DNA of 64,000 nt from Neoarius graeffei (taxonomy: Eukaryota > Chordata > Actinopteri > Siluriformes > Ariidae): the NCBI RefSeq assembly GCF_027579695.1, contig NC_083569.1, positions 69,028,649 through 69,092,648 of the forward strand. Direction: 5' to 3'. The notes beneath the pieces are model-generated. The model did no database searches. It saw nothing but the letters and a program-made list of their open reading frames with translations, and was not told the origin of the DNA. Positions 11,501 through 25,600 of this stretch are shown here, piece after piece. How positions within the stretch are numbered: position 1 is the first letter of the stretch; every line of letters starts with the position of its first letter. The translations under genes were made by a program, and so were the position numbers.

Positions 11501-14500
11501 GGTTTTGTTTTCGAGTAGTTTTTATTTCGTCCTTGGTTGGTTCAGCAACATGCTCCGCCATTTTGTTTTTCTCTCCTCACAGTATATGAGCTGATAGCCT
11601 AGTAGTAGAGTAGCCAATCAGAGCACACGATTGCTCATATCCAGTGAATGTGGATGGAATAAACATATGTAGCTCAGCAATATACACTGTAAAATATACA
11701 GTATACAGAATATGTATAAATATATTGCACTGTAACAAATATAATGAAATGTATATTGCACTATAATTACACACACATTAATTGCACTTATATTTGATGA
11801 AGTTTAGCATTGTTTTATATCTCTTATGGACACAGCGTTTGTGGATGAGTCACAGAAATGGAAGAGTTTTTACCTAAATCAAAAGACAGTCGGTTTTCTT
11901 GTATTTGATACTGTACATTGATGACCTGTACAGGTTTGTATTGTTGTGCAGTCTGCAAAACCAAAGATGCACACAGAGACAGCATGTACGTCGTCTTCTG
12001 TGGTCTGATTTCCCCACTGCCGCTTTTTTTCCTTCAGTTCTCCACTAAATGAGGACGTGTTCACCCTGCCGAGGGCTCTGGAGGAGAGCACCTTGACACC
12101 AGATATCGCACAGCTCAGCGAGCAGATCCACCGAGTTCTGGTTCAGCCTGTACACAGCAGCAGCTCGCAGGGCTACGGCAGTCTGGCAAGTAACGGCTCG
12201 CATGAGCTGCAACCCAGTGCCACTTCATCATCAGAGAGCAACGGCACCACTCTGGAGGACCCAGCTCAGCTCCACAAACCGGTCAGCACACGCATACAGT
12301 ACACATTCTAAATGCTCCAAATATTATCTGTATTCAGATTTAAACCCAAAGTGGGTGTAAACTAGTTCTGGCTACACACAAACTCATCGGCACACAGCAG
12401 CAATGTTCTACCGGGGATTTTGGACTGACATGCACACATTTTGTAATTTGCATTTGACTGGTTTATCTGTAGCTTGACTCATCCTGGAGACTTGAAAGTT
12501 GGCATGGATGAGTCCATAATTGTTTTTGCAACATTTAAAAAAAAAAAATCACACTAACCTACTATAATCGATTCATTAAGGTAGTCGAAGTCTTCCGCCT
12601 CTATCTGAGACCCAGTTTAGGAGTTGACTTAGATTTGACTTAGGAAGCAGTTTAAGGACTTCAGACCACTGATGTATGGTTTGCCGTAGTTTTAATCAGT
12701 TTCCTCATAACTCTGTGACTGCAGCCTCTGCTTAAGGGCCCATTCACGGTCCAACCTAACTTGGTTCTTAGGTCCATTATCGACACAACTCACCGCTTCC
12801 CATGGCTCCATAGCTTTGAGTACGTTTGCCCTAATAAGCAGTCCGCTATCCGCTTCAGTCTGAGGGAGATAGGTTTCCGTAAGGGATGAAATGACTTGAA
12901 CTTGAGAGCTGCTGATTTAAAAGCTCAGGCCTTTAAGGTCAGTGATCTGAATATAACACAACACAAAAACTCGACAGTCACAGTGTTCCGTATGTAATGT
13001 CTCAAAACTATTGCAATCAGGATCCCATTTCATTTTCGTTGCGCTTTTAGGTGAACAGCTAGTGAGTATAGTTCCCTTTCTGTGCACAGTTTGCGTTAAT
13101 CATCAGTTAGCCCTTCCTTCATGCAGATAGATCAGTCTGCGAAGAAACCACAGGTTCCTGGTTGCTCAGGCTGCTAGAAAACATTAATTGTTAAGCTTAT
13201 GTCAAAGAACACAACACCTCGAGTAGCCATTAGTGGGGGAAGACATCATCTTTTTTTATTGAACTGCCTGCTGATATGGATGAGAGATTAGATTAGATTA
13301 GATATAACTTGATTGTTATTGTGCAGAGTACAGGTACAAAGCCAGTGAAATTCAGTTAGCGTTCAACTATTTACAGATAGTAAAAGTATGTACTACAGCA
13401 TGAGTGCTGCTGTATTTTACAGTCTGTACAGTGTTAGTCAGTGGAGAGCAATACAGTACCAGGCTTTCGTCTAAACGGGGGAACAGGGGCGCTGCGCCCT
13501 CTTACTCTCGGCGTGCGCCCCCTTACCGACTCCGTGAAAACATCCCAGCAACACTACGTGACAATGTGTCTGATCATCAAATACGTTATAATTGCTCCAA
13601 AAATATTCCAATCATAGTAGATACACCGCCAGACAGTGCAAAAACAATCCGAATTGGCGTTTTCCAGACTGAGGCGCCATGTTGTTTACTTGTTGTGGCT
13701 GCTCTCGCGAGATTTGACATGGGTTACATACAAGGTCGGCTGACTTGTAGAGCGAGATTTCTCAAGACTGAATGACCTTTCACCCACTGGTGCGGGAGCT
13801 TTTGACAGAAGTAGTTCGCGAGTTGTTTTTGTTGACACTTGGGCATTTAAAGATGTCATCCCGCGGCACGAAGCGGAAGAAAGCCAAAGACTGTCCGGGG
13901 CAGAAGAAGATTACTTCTTTCTTTTTCAATGTTGACAGACAATTTGCTACAATTTCCCTCTCAGATAGCCTCAGAATGTCCCATTGGAGCATTTTTCAAA
14001 GGCTTTGCACGGCGGGGGGGGGGACAACCGGCACCCCCCCGCTTCGCTCCCTCGCCATGGTGAGCGCCCTCATACTAAATTTTTCTAGAAAAAACCCTGC
14101 AGTACCAGTCAAAAGTTTGAACACGCCTTCTAAGTCAGTGTTTTTTTTCTTTATTTTTATTAATTAAGTCACTTCATGTCTTAAAGTAATGATGGATGTC
14201 GTTTCTCTTTACTTAGTCGAGCAGTTCTTGACATAATATGGATTACTACAGTTGTGGAATAGGGCTATTTACTGTATTATTATTATTTACTGTTTGATCT
14301 TAAAAGCATTAGATTAGATTAGATTAGATTAGATTAGATTAGATTAGATTAGATTAGATTAGATTAGATTAGATTAGATTAGATTAGATTAGATAAAACT
14401 TTATTGATCCCTTTGGGAGGGTTCCCTCAGGGAAATTAAGATTCCAAATCAAATTAAGATGGTAAGAAACTCGTCCACTAACTTTTGACGAGGCATCTGT

Positions 14501-17500
14501 TAATTGAAAAGCATTCCAGGTGATGACCTCATGAAGCTGGTTAAGATAATGCCACTAGTATGTAAAGCGTCATCAAGGTAAATGCTGGCTACTTTGAAGA
14601 ATCTAAAATATGAAAGATTTTGTTTGTTTTTTAACACCTTTTTTGTTTTTGTTTTCTACACAATTCCATATCTGTTCCAGGTGTTATTTCTTATTTTTGA
14701 TGTCTTCAGAATTGTTCTACAGCGTAGAAAATAGTCAAAATACAGAAAAACCTATTAATGAGTAGGAGCGTCCAAATTTAGACTGGTACTGTAATATCTC
14801 ATCTCATCTCATTATCTGTAGCCGCTTTATCCTTCTACAGGGTCGCAGGCAAGCTGGAGCCTATCCCAGCTGACTACGGGCGAAAGGCGGGGTACACCCT
14901 GGACAAGTCGCCAGGTCATCACAGGGCTGACACATAGACACAGACAACCATTCACACTCACATTCACACCTACGGTCAATTTAGAGTCACCAGTTAACCT
15001 AACCTGCATGTCTTTGGACTGTGGGGGAAACCGGAGCACCCGGAGGAAACCCACGCGGACACGGGGAGAACATGCAAACTCCACACAGAAAGGCCCTCGC
15101 CGGCCCCGGGGCTCGAACCCAGGACCTTCTTGCTGTGAGGCGACAGCGCTAACCACTACACCACCGTGCCGCCCTGTACTGTAACATACAGTACATATTT
15201 ATGTATGTTATGTATAATTAACAGTTATTCCATGAAATCTCGTCGTACGTGAGCTGATACAGTATCTGACGAGGCACGTAGCACCGAGTTGTCTATAAGC
15301 CATGTACGACGAGATCGAGTGGAATAACTGTTTTATTCTAGCCACATTTCACTGGATTTTGAAAAACCGAGCATTTTTATTTTTTGCAAATAAGATACAT
15401 AAAAACTTTATACAAAATGCCTGACAAGATAATTTCCACTTAGAATGTAAACACACTGGCAAAATGACAGGAGCGATTTGTGGAAAATTTTCTATTAATA
15501 ATTCTTGAAAAAAAAGGTATTTTCTTACCATCACATAATTTTATTCCATATTTTGTTGCTTTTTTTTGTATTTTTTGGGGTTTTATTTTCGAGCAGAGTT
15601 TTTATTTCATCCTCGGTTGGTTCAGCAACACGCTCCGCCATTTTGTTTTTCTCTACTCACGGTATATGAGCTGATACCCTAGTAGTAGAGTAGCCAATCA
15701 GAGCGCGCAATTGCTCATATCCAGTGAATGTGAATAGAATAATATATACAGCTTTACATATTTCTCATCATTCAGTTAATTTCACTATATCAATTTGGAA
15801 TCGCTGTGATTCATCTGATTAATCCTCTGTGGTAAATCAGAAAGACCCGAATACATGTTCTTAAAGTGCATATCACGGGTAAATTCAGGAACAAGATCAG
15901 TGTAATTCTCCTATTTTATATTAAACTTTGGTCAAATATCTGTAGCATTCTGCATTCTCTGCAGTTTTTTTACCTTGCGCAATACCAGAAAAATTCAGTT
16001 GAAATCAAGCCATTTGAGGCGAATTGGTCCACCTCTGAAAAAACTTGCCGTTTGGATTTCCTGGCAAACATTGATTTTCGTGACGTCGCGTGCGGGACGC
16101 CTCCCTCTGAATCCTACATCAGCGCTGGTTTGTTTATGAGAAAACGACCTGGTGGTTTTCTGCAAATTTCTTCAATGTTATCGTGTAATTATTAAAATGG
16201 TTAACAGATGTATCGTAGGAGGGTGTAGCAACACCAATCTTGATGGGATTAGTACTCATCGTTTCCCAAAAGACCGGACAATGAGAGAGAAATGGGAGCG
16301 CTTGGTCTACACAGGCTGTGCACTGAAACCGTGCAAAGCTCGCACAGCCTGCTGGCGCTTCCGCAGGTGATGTCACGAATCTGGCTCCAGACTCCCTTGG
16401 GATTTTTCCAGACGCGTTTTGTTATTTTATTTTTTTCTGCTGTAGACAGATGGCCTTGTGCAAAATTACCCTTCTGGATGAGTGTGTAAAGGGACATACT
16501 TTCATATTACAGGGATGCAAACGGCGCGCCTTTTGGCGGATGCCGCCTTTTTCACGGCTGAATCGCGCAGATCCGATTTTTTTTTTTTAGGGGACGCGTT
16601 GGAGTGTCTGATTATAATTTCATCAAAGTAAATTCTGTATATAAGCAAATGCCGTTACAGTCCATGAAACATAGGAAGTATAAGTGTGAGAAGAAAACAG
16701 TAAATCAGAAAGCTGCGCACGTTTGCGCAGCTTTCGCGCAAACGTGCGCGGCTTTCTGATTTACTGTTTTCTTCTCATACTTATACTTCCTATGTTTCAT
16801 GGACTGTAATGGCATTTGCTTATTTAATAATTTTAATACAGAATTTACTTTGAAATTATAATCAGACACTCCAACGCCCCCCCTAAAAAAAAAAACGGAT
16901 CTGCGCGATTCAGCCGTGAAAAAGGCGGCATCCGCCAAAAGGCGCACCGTTTGCATCCCTGATATTAAAAAAAACATGAAATTGGTCCAGAATATGCTCT
17001 TTAACCATGAATCATGACTATGGGGTTGAAAACTTCAAAGACGCAGTAGTTGCTAGGCACAACGTAAGGGAGATGGAGAGTCACATATTCAGACCCACAG
17101 AGAGCTCATTTTTAAAGCATGACTTTGTATTTCTGCTTTCTCTCTGAGCAGATGACCTTCCAGCAGATCTGTAAGGATGTTCACATGGTAAAGACAAGTG
17201 GCCAACAAGTGTTTATCGAGTCCCGTAACCGCCCCCCTCCTAGGAAACACACTGCCACAGGTACACACAATACAATACATATATACAATACTGACAGCCT
17301 ACACTTCGATCTATTTCCCAGAAGATATTTACTTGCAAGGTTTCTCTTAGCAGTAGCTTATTCAAGAACTGTTTTCCCTTCTTTGAACAGGTTCTTTGCG
17401 ACCTGTAGTGGACACTGTGCCAGATGTGGCCCCACCCTCAAAGGATCCAGTCCTCTCTCAGCTGGTGAGGAAGGACCCGCCCAGTGCGTACTCTTACCAG

Positions 17501-19586
17501 CAAATCAACTGCCTGGATAGCATTATACGGTAAGTGTGTGCAGTCAGACGTGCGTTCCTGTTTCCATGACCCATCTAAAGTGTGTAAAGCAGCTGACTTG
17601 CAGAGAGACAGGTTAATGCAGTCTCAGTTAGCCATGACTGATTCCCAAATACATCTCTAACAAATAACACCTGTCTTCATTTGTTTTTCTTCTAATACCG
17701 TTGCAACAGTTCTCATGTTCTGAGGGCAGGATTTAATCTGTGAATCAGTCCCTGGTGCCTTTAAAATCCTCTGTGTGAACTATCCTCAAGAGCAGACACC
17801 TTGTTTCAAACCCAGTGCATACAGTGGTGCTCGAAAGTTTGTGAACCCTTTAGAATTTTCTATATTTCTGCATAAATATGACCTATAACATCATCAGATT
17901 TTCACACAAGTCCTAAAAGTAGATAAAGAGAACCCAGTTAAACAAATGAGACAAAAATATCATACTTGGTCATTTATTTATTGAGGAAAATGATCCAATA
18001 TTACATATCTGTGAGTGGCAAAAGTATGTGAATCTCTAAGATTAGCAGTTAATTTGAAGGTGAAATTAGAGTCAGGTGTATTCAATCAATGGGATGACAA
18101 TCAGGTGTGAGTGGGCACCCTGTTTTATTTAAAGAACAGGGATCTATCAAAGTCTGATCTTCACAACACATGTTTGTGGAAGTGTATCATGGCACGAACA
18201 TTTCTGAGGACCTCAGAAAAAGCGTTGTTGATGCGCATCAGGCTGGAAAAGGTTACAAAACCATCTCTAAAGAGTTTGGACTCCACCAATCCACAGTCAG
18301 ACAGATTGTGTACAAATGGAGGAAATTCAAGACCATTGTTACCCTCCCCAGGAGTGGTCGACCAACAAAGATCACTCCAAGAGCAAGGTGTGTAATAGTC
18401 GGCGAGGTCACAAAGGACCCCAGGGTAACTTCTAAGCAACTGAAGGCCTCGCTCACATTGGCTAATGTTAATGTTCATGAGTCCACCATCAGGAGAACAC
18501 TGAACAACAGTGGTGTGCATGGCAGGGTTGCAAGGAGAAAGCCACTGCTCTCCAAAAAGAACATTGCTGCTCGTCTGCAGTTTGCTAAAGATCACGTGGA
18601 CAAGCCAGAAGGCTACGGGAAAAATGTTTTGTGGATGAATGAGACCAAAATAGAACTTTTTGGTTTAAATGAGAAGTGTTATGTTTGGAGAAAGGAAAAC
18701 ACTGCATTCCAGCATAAGAACCTGATCCCATCTGTGAAACATGATGGTGGTAGTATCATGGTTTGGGCCTGTTTTGCTGCATCTGAGCCAGGGCAGCTTA
18801 CCATCGGGTGCTGGATGAGGATGGTCACCTGCAGGACCCCTCCTTGTGGCTCCTATTACAGAGCATTTGGACCTGAACAAACAGTTAAAGGGGTCATATT
18901 TAAGTCTTTGCATTTTTTTTACAACAATAATTAGAACAATTTTTACAATAGAACTGCACTCCTGTTTGGGTTTTTTTTTCCCTTCGGACAATTGTGTGTG
19001 TGTGTGTGTTGGGGGGGGACTTTCAGGGGGAGTGCGGGGTCCTATAAGGGGGGAAGCTACCCCCCAATATAAGGGAAACACAGGTATAACATGGCTCATA
19101 AAAATACTGATTATTGAGTAAAATGACTTTTGTGATGATCTTTCTGACTTTGCCCCTTCATTCACACCCCTTAGAATGTTTTTTTTTGTTTGTTTGTTTG
19201 TTTGTTTGTTTGTCTTGTTTTTGTTTTGAAATTAGTGCAATGTAAACCAAAATCAGACAAAACATGTAGCACGCCAACCGCATCAAATTTACAGATGCAG
19301 TCTAATCAGTAAGAAAGCAAATGTTCAAATGTTTTGTATGTAAAATAACAGAAGTGCATTTTGGCTATAGGTACCTGGAGAGCTGTAATGTCCCAAACAC
19401 AGTAAAAAGGAAGTGTGGCTCCTCCTCCTGTACCGCCTCCTCCACTTCTGATGATGATAAGCAGCAAGACACCCCCAACAACCCTAAAGGTAATTGCTGT
19501 TCATCATCCAGTGCCCTGTTTCATACTGTGACTTGAAACAGTAAAACACATAATATATGATCACATTTGCTGCTATAATTTAGAGT

Positions 19587-19639
<53 letters not shown>

Positions 19640-22600
19640 ACATGTGTGTGTGTGCGTGCGCTTGCGTGCTCTAGGTCGGTCAGTAGCTCTGGTTAGTGAG
19701 AGTACATCACTGCCAGCCCTGACTTTACACAGTAAGGCAGAGAGTGTAGCATCAGTAACGTCCCAGTGCAGTTTCAGCAGTACTATTGTCCATGTGGGAG
19801 ACAAGAAACCCCCAGAGTCAGGTGAGCAGGTTTATTGTACATATTATGCATCGGACTGTGTCTTTCTCTCTCTCATCATAACATTTTGAATACTCTTAAG
19901 GCTGATTTACACATGCTGTTTACTACACCTACATGCACACAGAATAACCGTAACCATGAATTAACATGACACATCCGTGTGGTGCAATATGAATGTAAAC
20001 AGTGGAGGCAGTGTCACGCCATGTGACCCTGTGTCCACGACTGAACAAGCAAACTATCTCAAATCGTATTCTTTATATACTACTATCGACAAGTATTGAG
20101 TACTAACACAAACAGATTTTCCTGTTACAGTTATTGTTTGAACTGTAAGAACCTCTTGGACCTACTGAAAGTCTGTTTTGAGTACCAGACTTCTGGATTT
20201 TCTTGATGAGTAAATACAACCCCAATTCCAAAAAAGTTGGGACGCTGTGTAAATTGTAAATAAAAACAGAATACGATAATGTGCAAATCATGGAATCTTT
20301 TATATTTCCTTGAAAATAATACAAATACAGCATATCAGATGTTGAAACTGAGAAATTTGATTGTTTTTTGAAAAATATATGCTTTTTTTTTTTTTTTTTA
20401 ATTTGATGTCAGCAACATGGTTCAGAAAAGTTGGAACAGGGCAACAAAAGACTGAAAAAAAATTGTGTAATGCTAAAGAAAACTAATTAGGTTAATTGGC
20501 AGCAGGTCAGTAACATGATTGAGTATAAAAAGAGCATCCCAGAGAGGCGGAGTCTCTCAGAAGTAAAGATGGGGAGGGGCTCACTGCTCTGTGAAAGACT
20601 GCGTGGGCAGACAGTGCAACAGTTTGAGAATAACGTTCCTCAATGTAAAATTGCAAAGAATTTGGGGATCACATCATCCATGGTACATAATATCATTAAA
20701 AGATTCAGAGAATCTGGAGAAATCTCTGTATGCAAGAGACAAGGCTGAAAACTGGCATTGGATGCCTGTGATCTTCAGGCCCTCAGGCGACACTGCATTA
20801 AAAGCAGACACGTGTCTGTAGTGGAAATCACTGTATGGGCTCAGGAACACTTCAGAAAACCCTCGTCAGTGAAAACATTTCATTACTGCATCCACAAATG
20901 CAAGTTAAAACCAGATATAAACAATATCCAGAAACACCGCCAGCTTCTCTGGGCCCGAGCTCTTTTACGATGGACTGAGATGAAGTGGACAACTGTCCCG
21001 AGGTCTGATGAATCAAAAGTAGAAATTGTTTTTAGAAATCATGGATACCACGTCCTCCAGGCTAAAGAGGAGAGGGACCATCCGGCATGTGATCAGTGCA
21101 CAGTTCAAAAGCCAGCATCTGTGATGGTATGAGGGTGCATTAATGCACATGTCATGGGTAGCTTGTACATCTGGGAAGGCATCATTAATGCTGAATGATA
21201 TATACACGTTTCAGAGCAATATACTGCCATCCAGACAAAATGTTTTACAGGGAAGGCCTTCCTTCTTTCATCAAGACAATGACAAACTGTATTCTGCACG
21301 TATTACAACTGCATGGCTCTGTAATAAGAGAGTCTGGGTGCTAAACTGGCCTGCTGCTGTCCAGACCTGTCTCTTATTTAAAACATTTGGTGCATTATGA
21401 AACCTAAAATACGATAAAGGAGACCCTGAAGTTGTGTATCAGGAAAGAATAGGATATTTCACTGTCAAAATGACAGCAATTGGTCTCCTCAGTTCCCAAA
21501 TGTTTACAGGGTGTCGTTAAAAGTAGAGGTGATGCAACACAGTGGTAAACATGCCCCGTACCATCTCATCTCATTATCTCTAGCCGCTTTATCCTGTTCT
21601 ACAGGGTCGCAGGCAAGCTGGAGCCTATCCCAGCTGACTACGGGCGAAAGGCGGGGTACACCCTGGACAAGTCGCCAGGTCATCACAGGGCTGACACATA
21701 GACACAGACAACCATTCACACTCACATTCACACCTACGGTCAATTTAGAGTCACCAGTTAACCTAACCTGCATGTCTTTGGACTGTGGGGGAAACCGGAG
21801 CACCCGGAGGAAACCCACGTGGACACGGGGAGAACATGCAAACTCCGCACAGAAAGGCCCTCGCCGGCCATGGGGCTCGAACCCGGACCTTCTTACTGTG
21901 AGGCGACAGCGCTAACCACTACACCACCGTGCCGCCCTGCCCCATACCAACTTTTTTGAAATCTGTTTCTGACATCAAATTCAAAATGAGCATATATTTT
22001 CCACAAAAAAACAGTCAAATTTCTCAGTTTCAATATTTGATATGTTGTCTTTGTACTATTTTCAATGAGATATAGGGTTTCCATGATTTGCAAATTATCG
22101 CATTATGTTTTAATTTCCAGTTTACACAGCGCCCCAACTTTTTTGGAATTCAGGTTGTATTTTTGAATGTGCAGTGAGCATTTTAGATTTGAGACACTGA
22201 TCATGAGAACAGTCATACCCACAGGAGAAAGTTTTCAAGAGAAATGGTACTCATTCTGTTGAGCATCAAGCATTCATAGTCTGACTTGGAAACCAGATGG
22301 ACAGAAATGTTTGGGCTGTGATGTGCCTTCTAGTGGATGCGTATCTTATGTAAATCTAGAGGATTAAAAACGGCAAGCGAGTATGTGAACAATGCTGCTT
22401 GCATAGGAGCTGCACATGTGCACGTATGCATGGTGAAATTGAAGTAAAATTGCACTTTTATATGTTTATTAAGTCGCTCGCTCTCTCTTTCTTTCTGTCA
22501 GACATTGTAATGGAAGAAGCCCCTACAACTCCTATACTTGCTCCTCCTGTCCTTCATACTCCTCCACCTCCACCACCTCCTCCTACCATTGCAGCTGCGC

Positions 22601-25600
22601 CTTCTCTGCCCCCTCCGCCAACTCCGCCCAGCCCTGCAGTTACGACGGACAGAGATGGAGGCAGGAGAGGAGGAGGAGGAAGTGGAGGAGGAAGGCTAGG
22701 ACTGACCAAAGAGGTGCTTTCTGCACATACTCAGCAAGAGGAGCAGAACTTCATGTGCCGGTTTCGGGATCTGAGTCAGCTGAGAGTGTTCGATCCATCG
22801 TCAGTACTTCGACAGCATACTACCACACCAGTCACAAGAGGTAGGGTTATAAGTGTACATATTCACACATGCATTCACAAACATACACAGACAGGTGGGA
22901 TTTACACACTTGGACTGTATCTGCTCTGGCACTCAAGATGGCTGTGTTTCGGCGTCTCGTCTTGTGTCTGTTTTTCTACGTAGTTTTAGGGAAAGCAATC
23001 CCACTCGCATGACTTATTCACAGGAAATCAAGTGATCAGATAGATGCAGTGGATGCAACGCAATTTCTAATGCAATCTGCAATTTTTTTTTTAACTGCTC
23101 CTGAAGTTCACTACCACAATTCACAAGCACTGACACAAATAACAGCAGGATTTGGAGAGGAAAGGGCACCAGAGTATTGGATAGATTCAGGAAGAGAGGT
23201 TTACCGTCTCCACTTCCTGGAAAGTTTCTATTCAGTCTGTAACAAGATCAGTGAACTTAAAATCCTGGCAAATAATCTTGGTTTATTGCTTCATAGTCAC
23301 GTGGCTGAAGGACATGTTCCCTGATGATGCAGTGGGTGGGTGTGCTTCTCTATAAATTGAGGCTGGTGCAATGACAAGACTGGAATGTCAAATATGTGTT
23401 CTACCAAATGTATACCACAAAAATTTAGGACATATTTCTTAAATACAGACCATATGAATCACTCTGTGAATTTGTCTTGGTTTTACATAATGCTGCAATC
23501 TAATACACATCAGAAAGTTAGCAGATTTGGTCACGGATGAAGAGAAAGTCCTATCTGGACTCTGTGGTTATTTGAATGGGAGATTTCACCCATACCATTC
23601 TGAAACTGGACCACAACTCACTCCATCAACACATCAGATGTGACACTAGAGAAGGTACAATTTTGGATCACTGCTGCAGTCCAATAAAATTGCCTCTTAG
23701 ACCAGATGTGCCTCTCTGATGATCCGAACATGCCAGCTGTTTCCTGCCAACAGGCTGAAAAGAGGCAAGAGCCAAAGAAGCAATTGAAGACCTACAACAC
23801 AATCTCAGTGGAACATCATATAAATCAAATACCCCAGAGTATTGATGAACATGGTTACATCTTATTGGTTTTGTCAAGGACAATGGAATTCCTTTAAAAA
23901 AAAAAAATCAGGCTTTGGCAGGTCTGGAGGCAAGGTGGAACTCAAGAAAGTAGACTCTTGAGTCAAATCCCTCCTGCACCAGGATCTGATCTTCCCAGGC
24001 AGCCTCCTGTCCAAGTACTAACCATCTCTCAAGGCGCATGGGTGCGGCGCCAATCTCCATTTCAGAAGCTCTTGGCCTTGCGCCCGTTATATAACTAGAG
24101 TTACAGTTGGGGGCTGTTCCTCTGGTAGCCGCAGGAGTTTGACTCCCTACTCGCATTTTGTATTGCAACGTGCCTTGCCAGATGAAAGTAGGTACCATTT
24201 TTATGATGGTATCACCCAACCGCAAGTAGAACTCGAAACCTCCCAGTCGAGAAGCCAACACGCTAACCACTAGGCCAACTCATGGTAGACTCTTGAGTGG
24301 AGAAGTAGAAAAGTGTTCACCCTAGGTATCATCTGATTTCAATTCCTGACAGTACTAGAGCAGTCCATGGCCAGGAGTCTAAGAGAGCAAAACTGGGCAG
24401 CGTTACTCTTTCCTTTGTCAATAAGAGTGACAATAAGCAATTGTGGATGTCTGTGAGCTTATGTATGATCATGTGTCACTTTCTTGTGAGGGTTTTCAGC
24501 TGGCCTGTGGTGATAGATGTGCAGTGCTTTCCAAAAGATGTCGTGACTGGTTTCATGTGTCTCAGAGGAAGCACGTGTTAGTCTTCACCCTACCTGGTTG
24601 GTTCGCTGTCATGTGATGGAGGAGCACTAGTTAGAGGGTAGGAATTGGCAAATGATCAAGGGAGAAAAAACAGGGTAAAATTTAAAACAAATTCAAAGAA
24701 GTGAATCACTAAATATAGGTGATGGTGGTGCAGTGGTTAGCACTGTTGTCTGACAGCAAGAAGGTTCTAGGTTTGAGCCCAGCGGCCGACGGGGGCCTTT
24801 ATGGAGTTTGCAGGTTCTCCTCGTGTCTGTGGGAGTTTTCTCCAGGTGCTCCGGTTTCCCTCACAGTTCAAAGACACATGCAGTTAGGTTAACATGGGGC
24901 AGCCATGGCCCATGAAGTGCCCTTGAGCACCTAACCCCCAACTGCTCCCCGGGCGCTGTAGCATAGCTGCCCACTGCTCTGGGTATGTGTGTGCTCATTG
25001 CTCACTTGTGTGTGCACGTGTATGTTCACTGCTTCAGATGGGTCAAATGCAGAGGCTAAATTTCACCGTGTGCTTAAGTCTGTGTACGTGTGACAAATAA
25101 AGGCTTCTTGGCTTGGATAACTGGCTTCAATTACTACAGGCCAGTAGCTCTTACCCTTGTAATTATAACCAAATTAATGGATCTGTACATGACCTCAACA
25201 GCAGTCTTCATTTTCTCAGAAAGCATCTGGACTTCACAGGTGCACTTCATATACCATGATTCTCTGTTTCTGCTCAACCTTCAACACCATCATCAATGAG
25301 CTGATTCCTTCTCCATTACTAAGAAGACTTGGTGAAAGAGATATTTCTTATGGTAACTGGCCATAAGTTTCTACTCTTGGCCATACAGGTGTAATTCTAC
25401 ACTGCCACCTTTGACAGAACCCTTACGTTTGCCATTAGCACCTGGTTTGACTTTCCAGAACGCAAAGTCATAATGGAAAACGTCCCTTCATCTGTCCCAT
25501 GTCCACTTGATCTCATCTCATCCCTGTTCTACAGGGTCGCAGGCAAGCTGGAGCCTATCCCAGCTGACTACGGGCGAAAGGCGGGGTACACCCTGGACAA

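Larger units (their letters stand above)
13454..14791 (+). mobile_element. Tc1-type MITE (CAGTACCAGTC family), broken by two insertions
   Basis: Ends CAGTACC...AGTCAAAAGTTTG and reversed CAGTACCAGTCTAAATTTGG, flanked by TA (13452-13453 and 14792-14793). A hAT-like element sits seven bases inside the left end (13461-14098) and a LINE tail lies near 14301-14460. The interior matches 41380-41555 in reverse orientation. Confidence 0.8.
15865..17000 (+). mobile_element. Kolobok-like element with THAP ORF
   Basis: Flanked by TTAA at 15861-15864 and 17001-17004. Ends AGTGCATATCACGGGTAAAT and, reversed, AGAGCATATTCTGGACCAAT are imperfect inverted repeats. TTAA duplication plus a THAP-type ORF fits the Kolobok superfamily; the catalytic part is missing. 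A 452-bp foldback element is nested inside. Confidence 0.6.
20217..22157 (+). mobile_element. Decayed Tc1 element with SINE insert
   Basis: Ends CAACCCCAATTCCAAAAAAG and, reversed, CAACCTGAATTCCAAAAAAG, with TA at 20215-20216 and 22158-22159. Related to the 5158-6972 element. Interrupted by a SINE at 21564-21937. Confidence 0.85.

Noticed and set aside
14301-14400. CRISPR-like tandem units
   Set aside because: A simple GATTA repeat at a LINE 3' end, with no spacers and in a vertebrate genome.
22841-23324. Continuation of the PER1 coding frame past 22840
   Set aside because: A GTAGGG donor at 22841 and the phase-matched exon at 26024 explain the gene; the extension has no PER similarity.
23985-24036. 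5S rRNA gene
   Set aside because: Only the 3' half is similar and it lies in a SINE-like unit.
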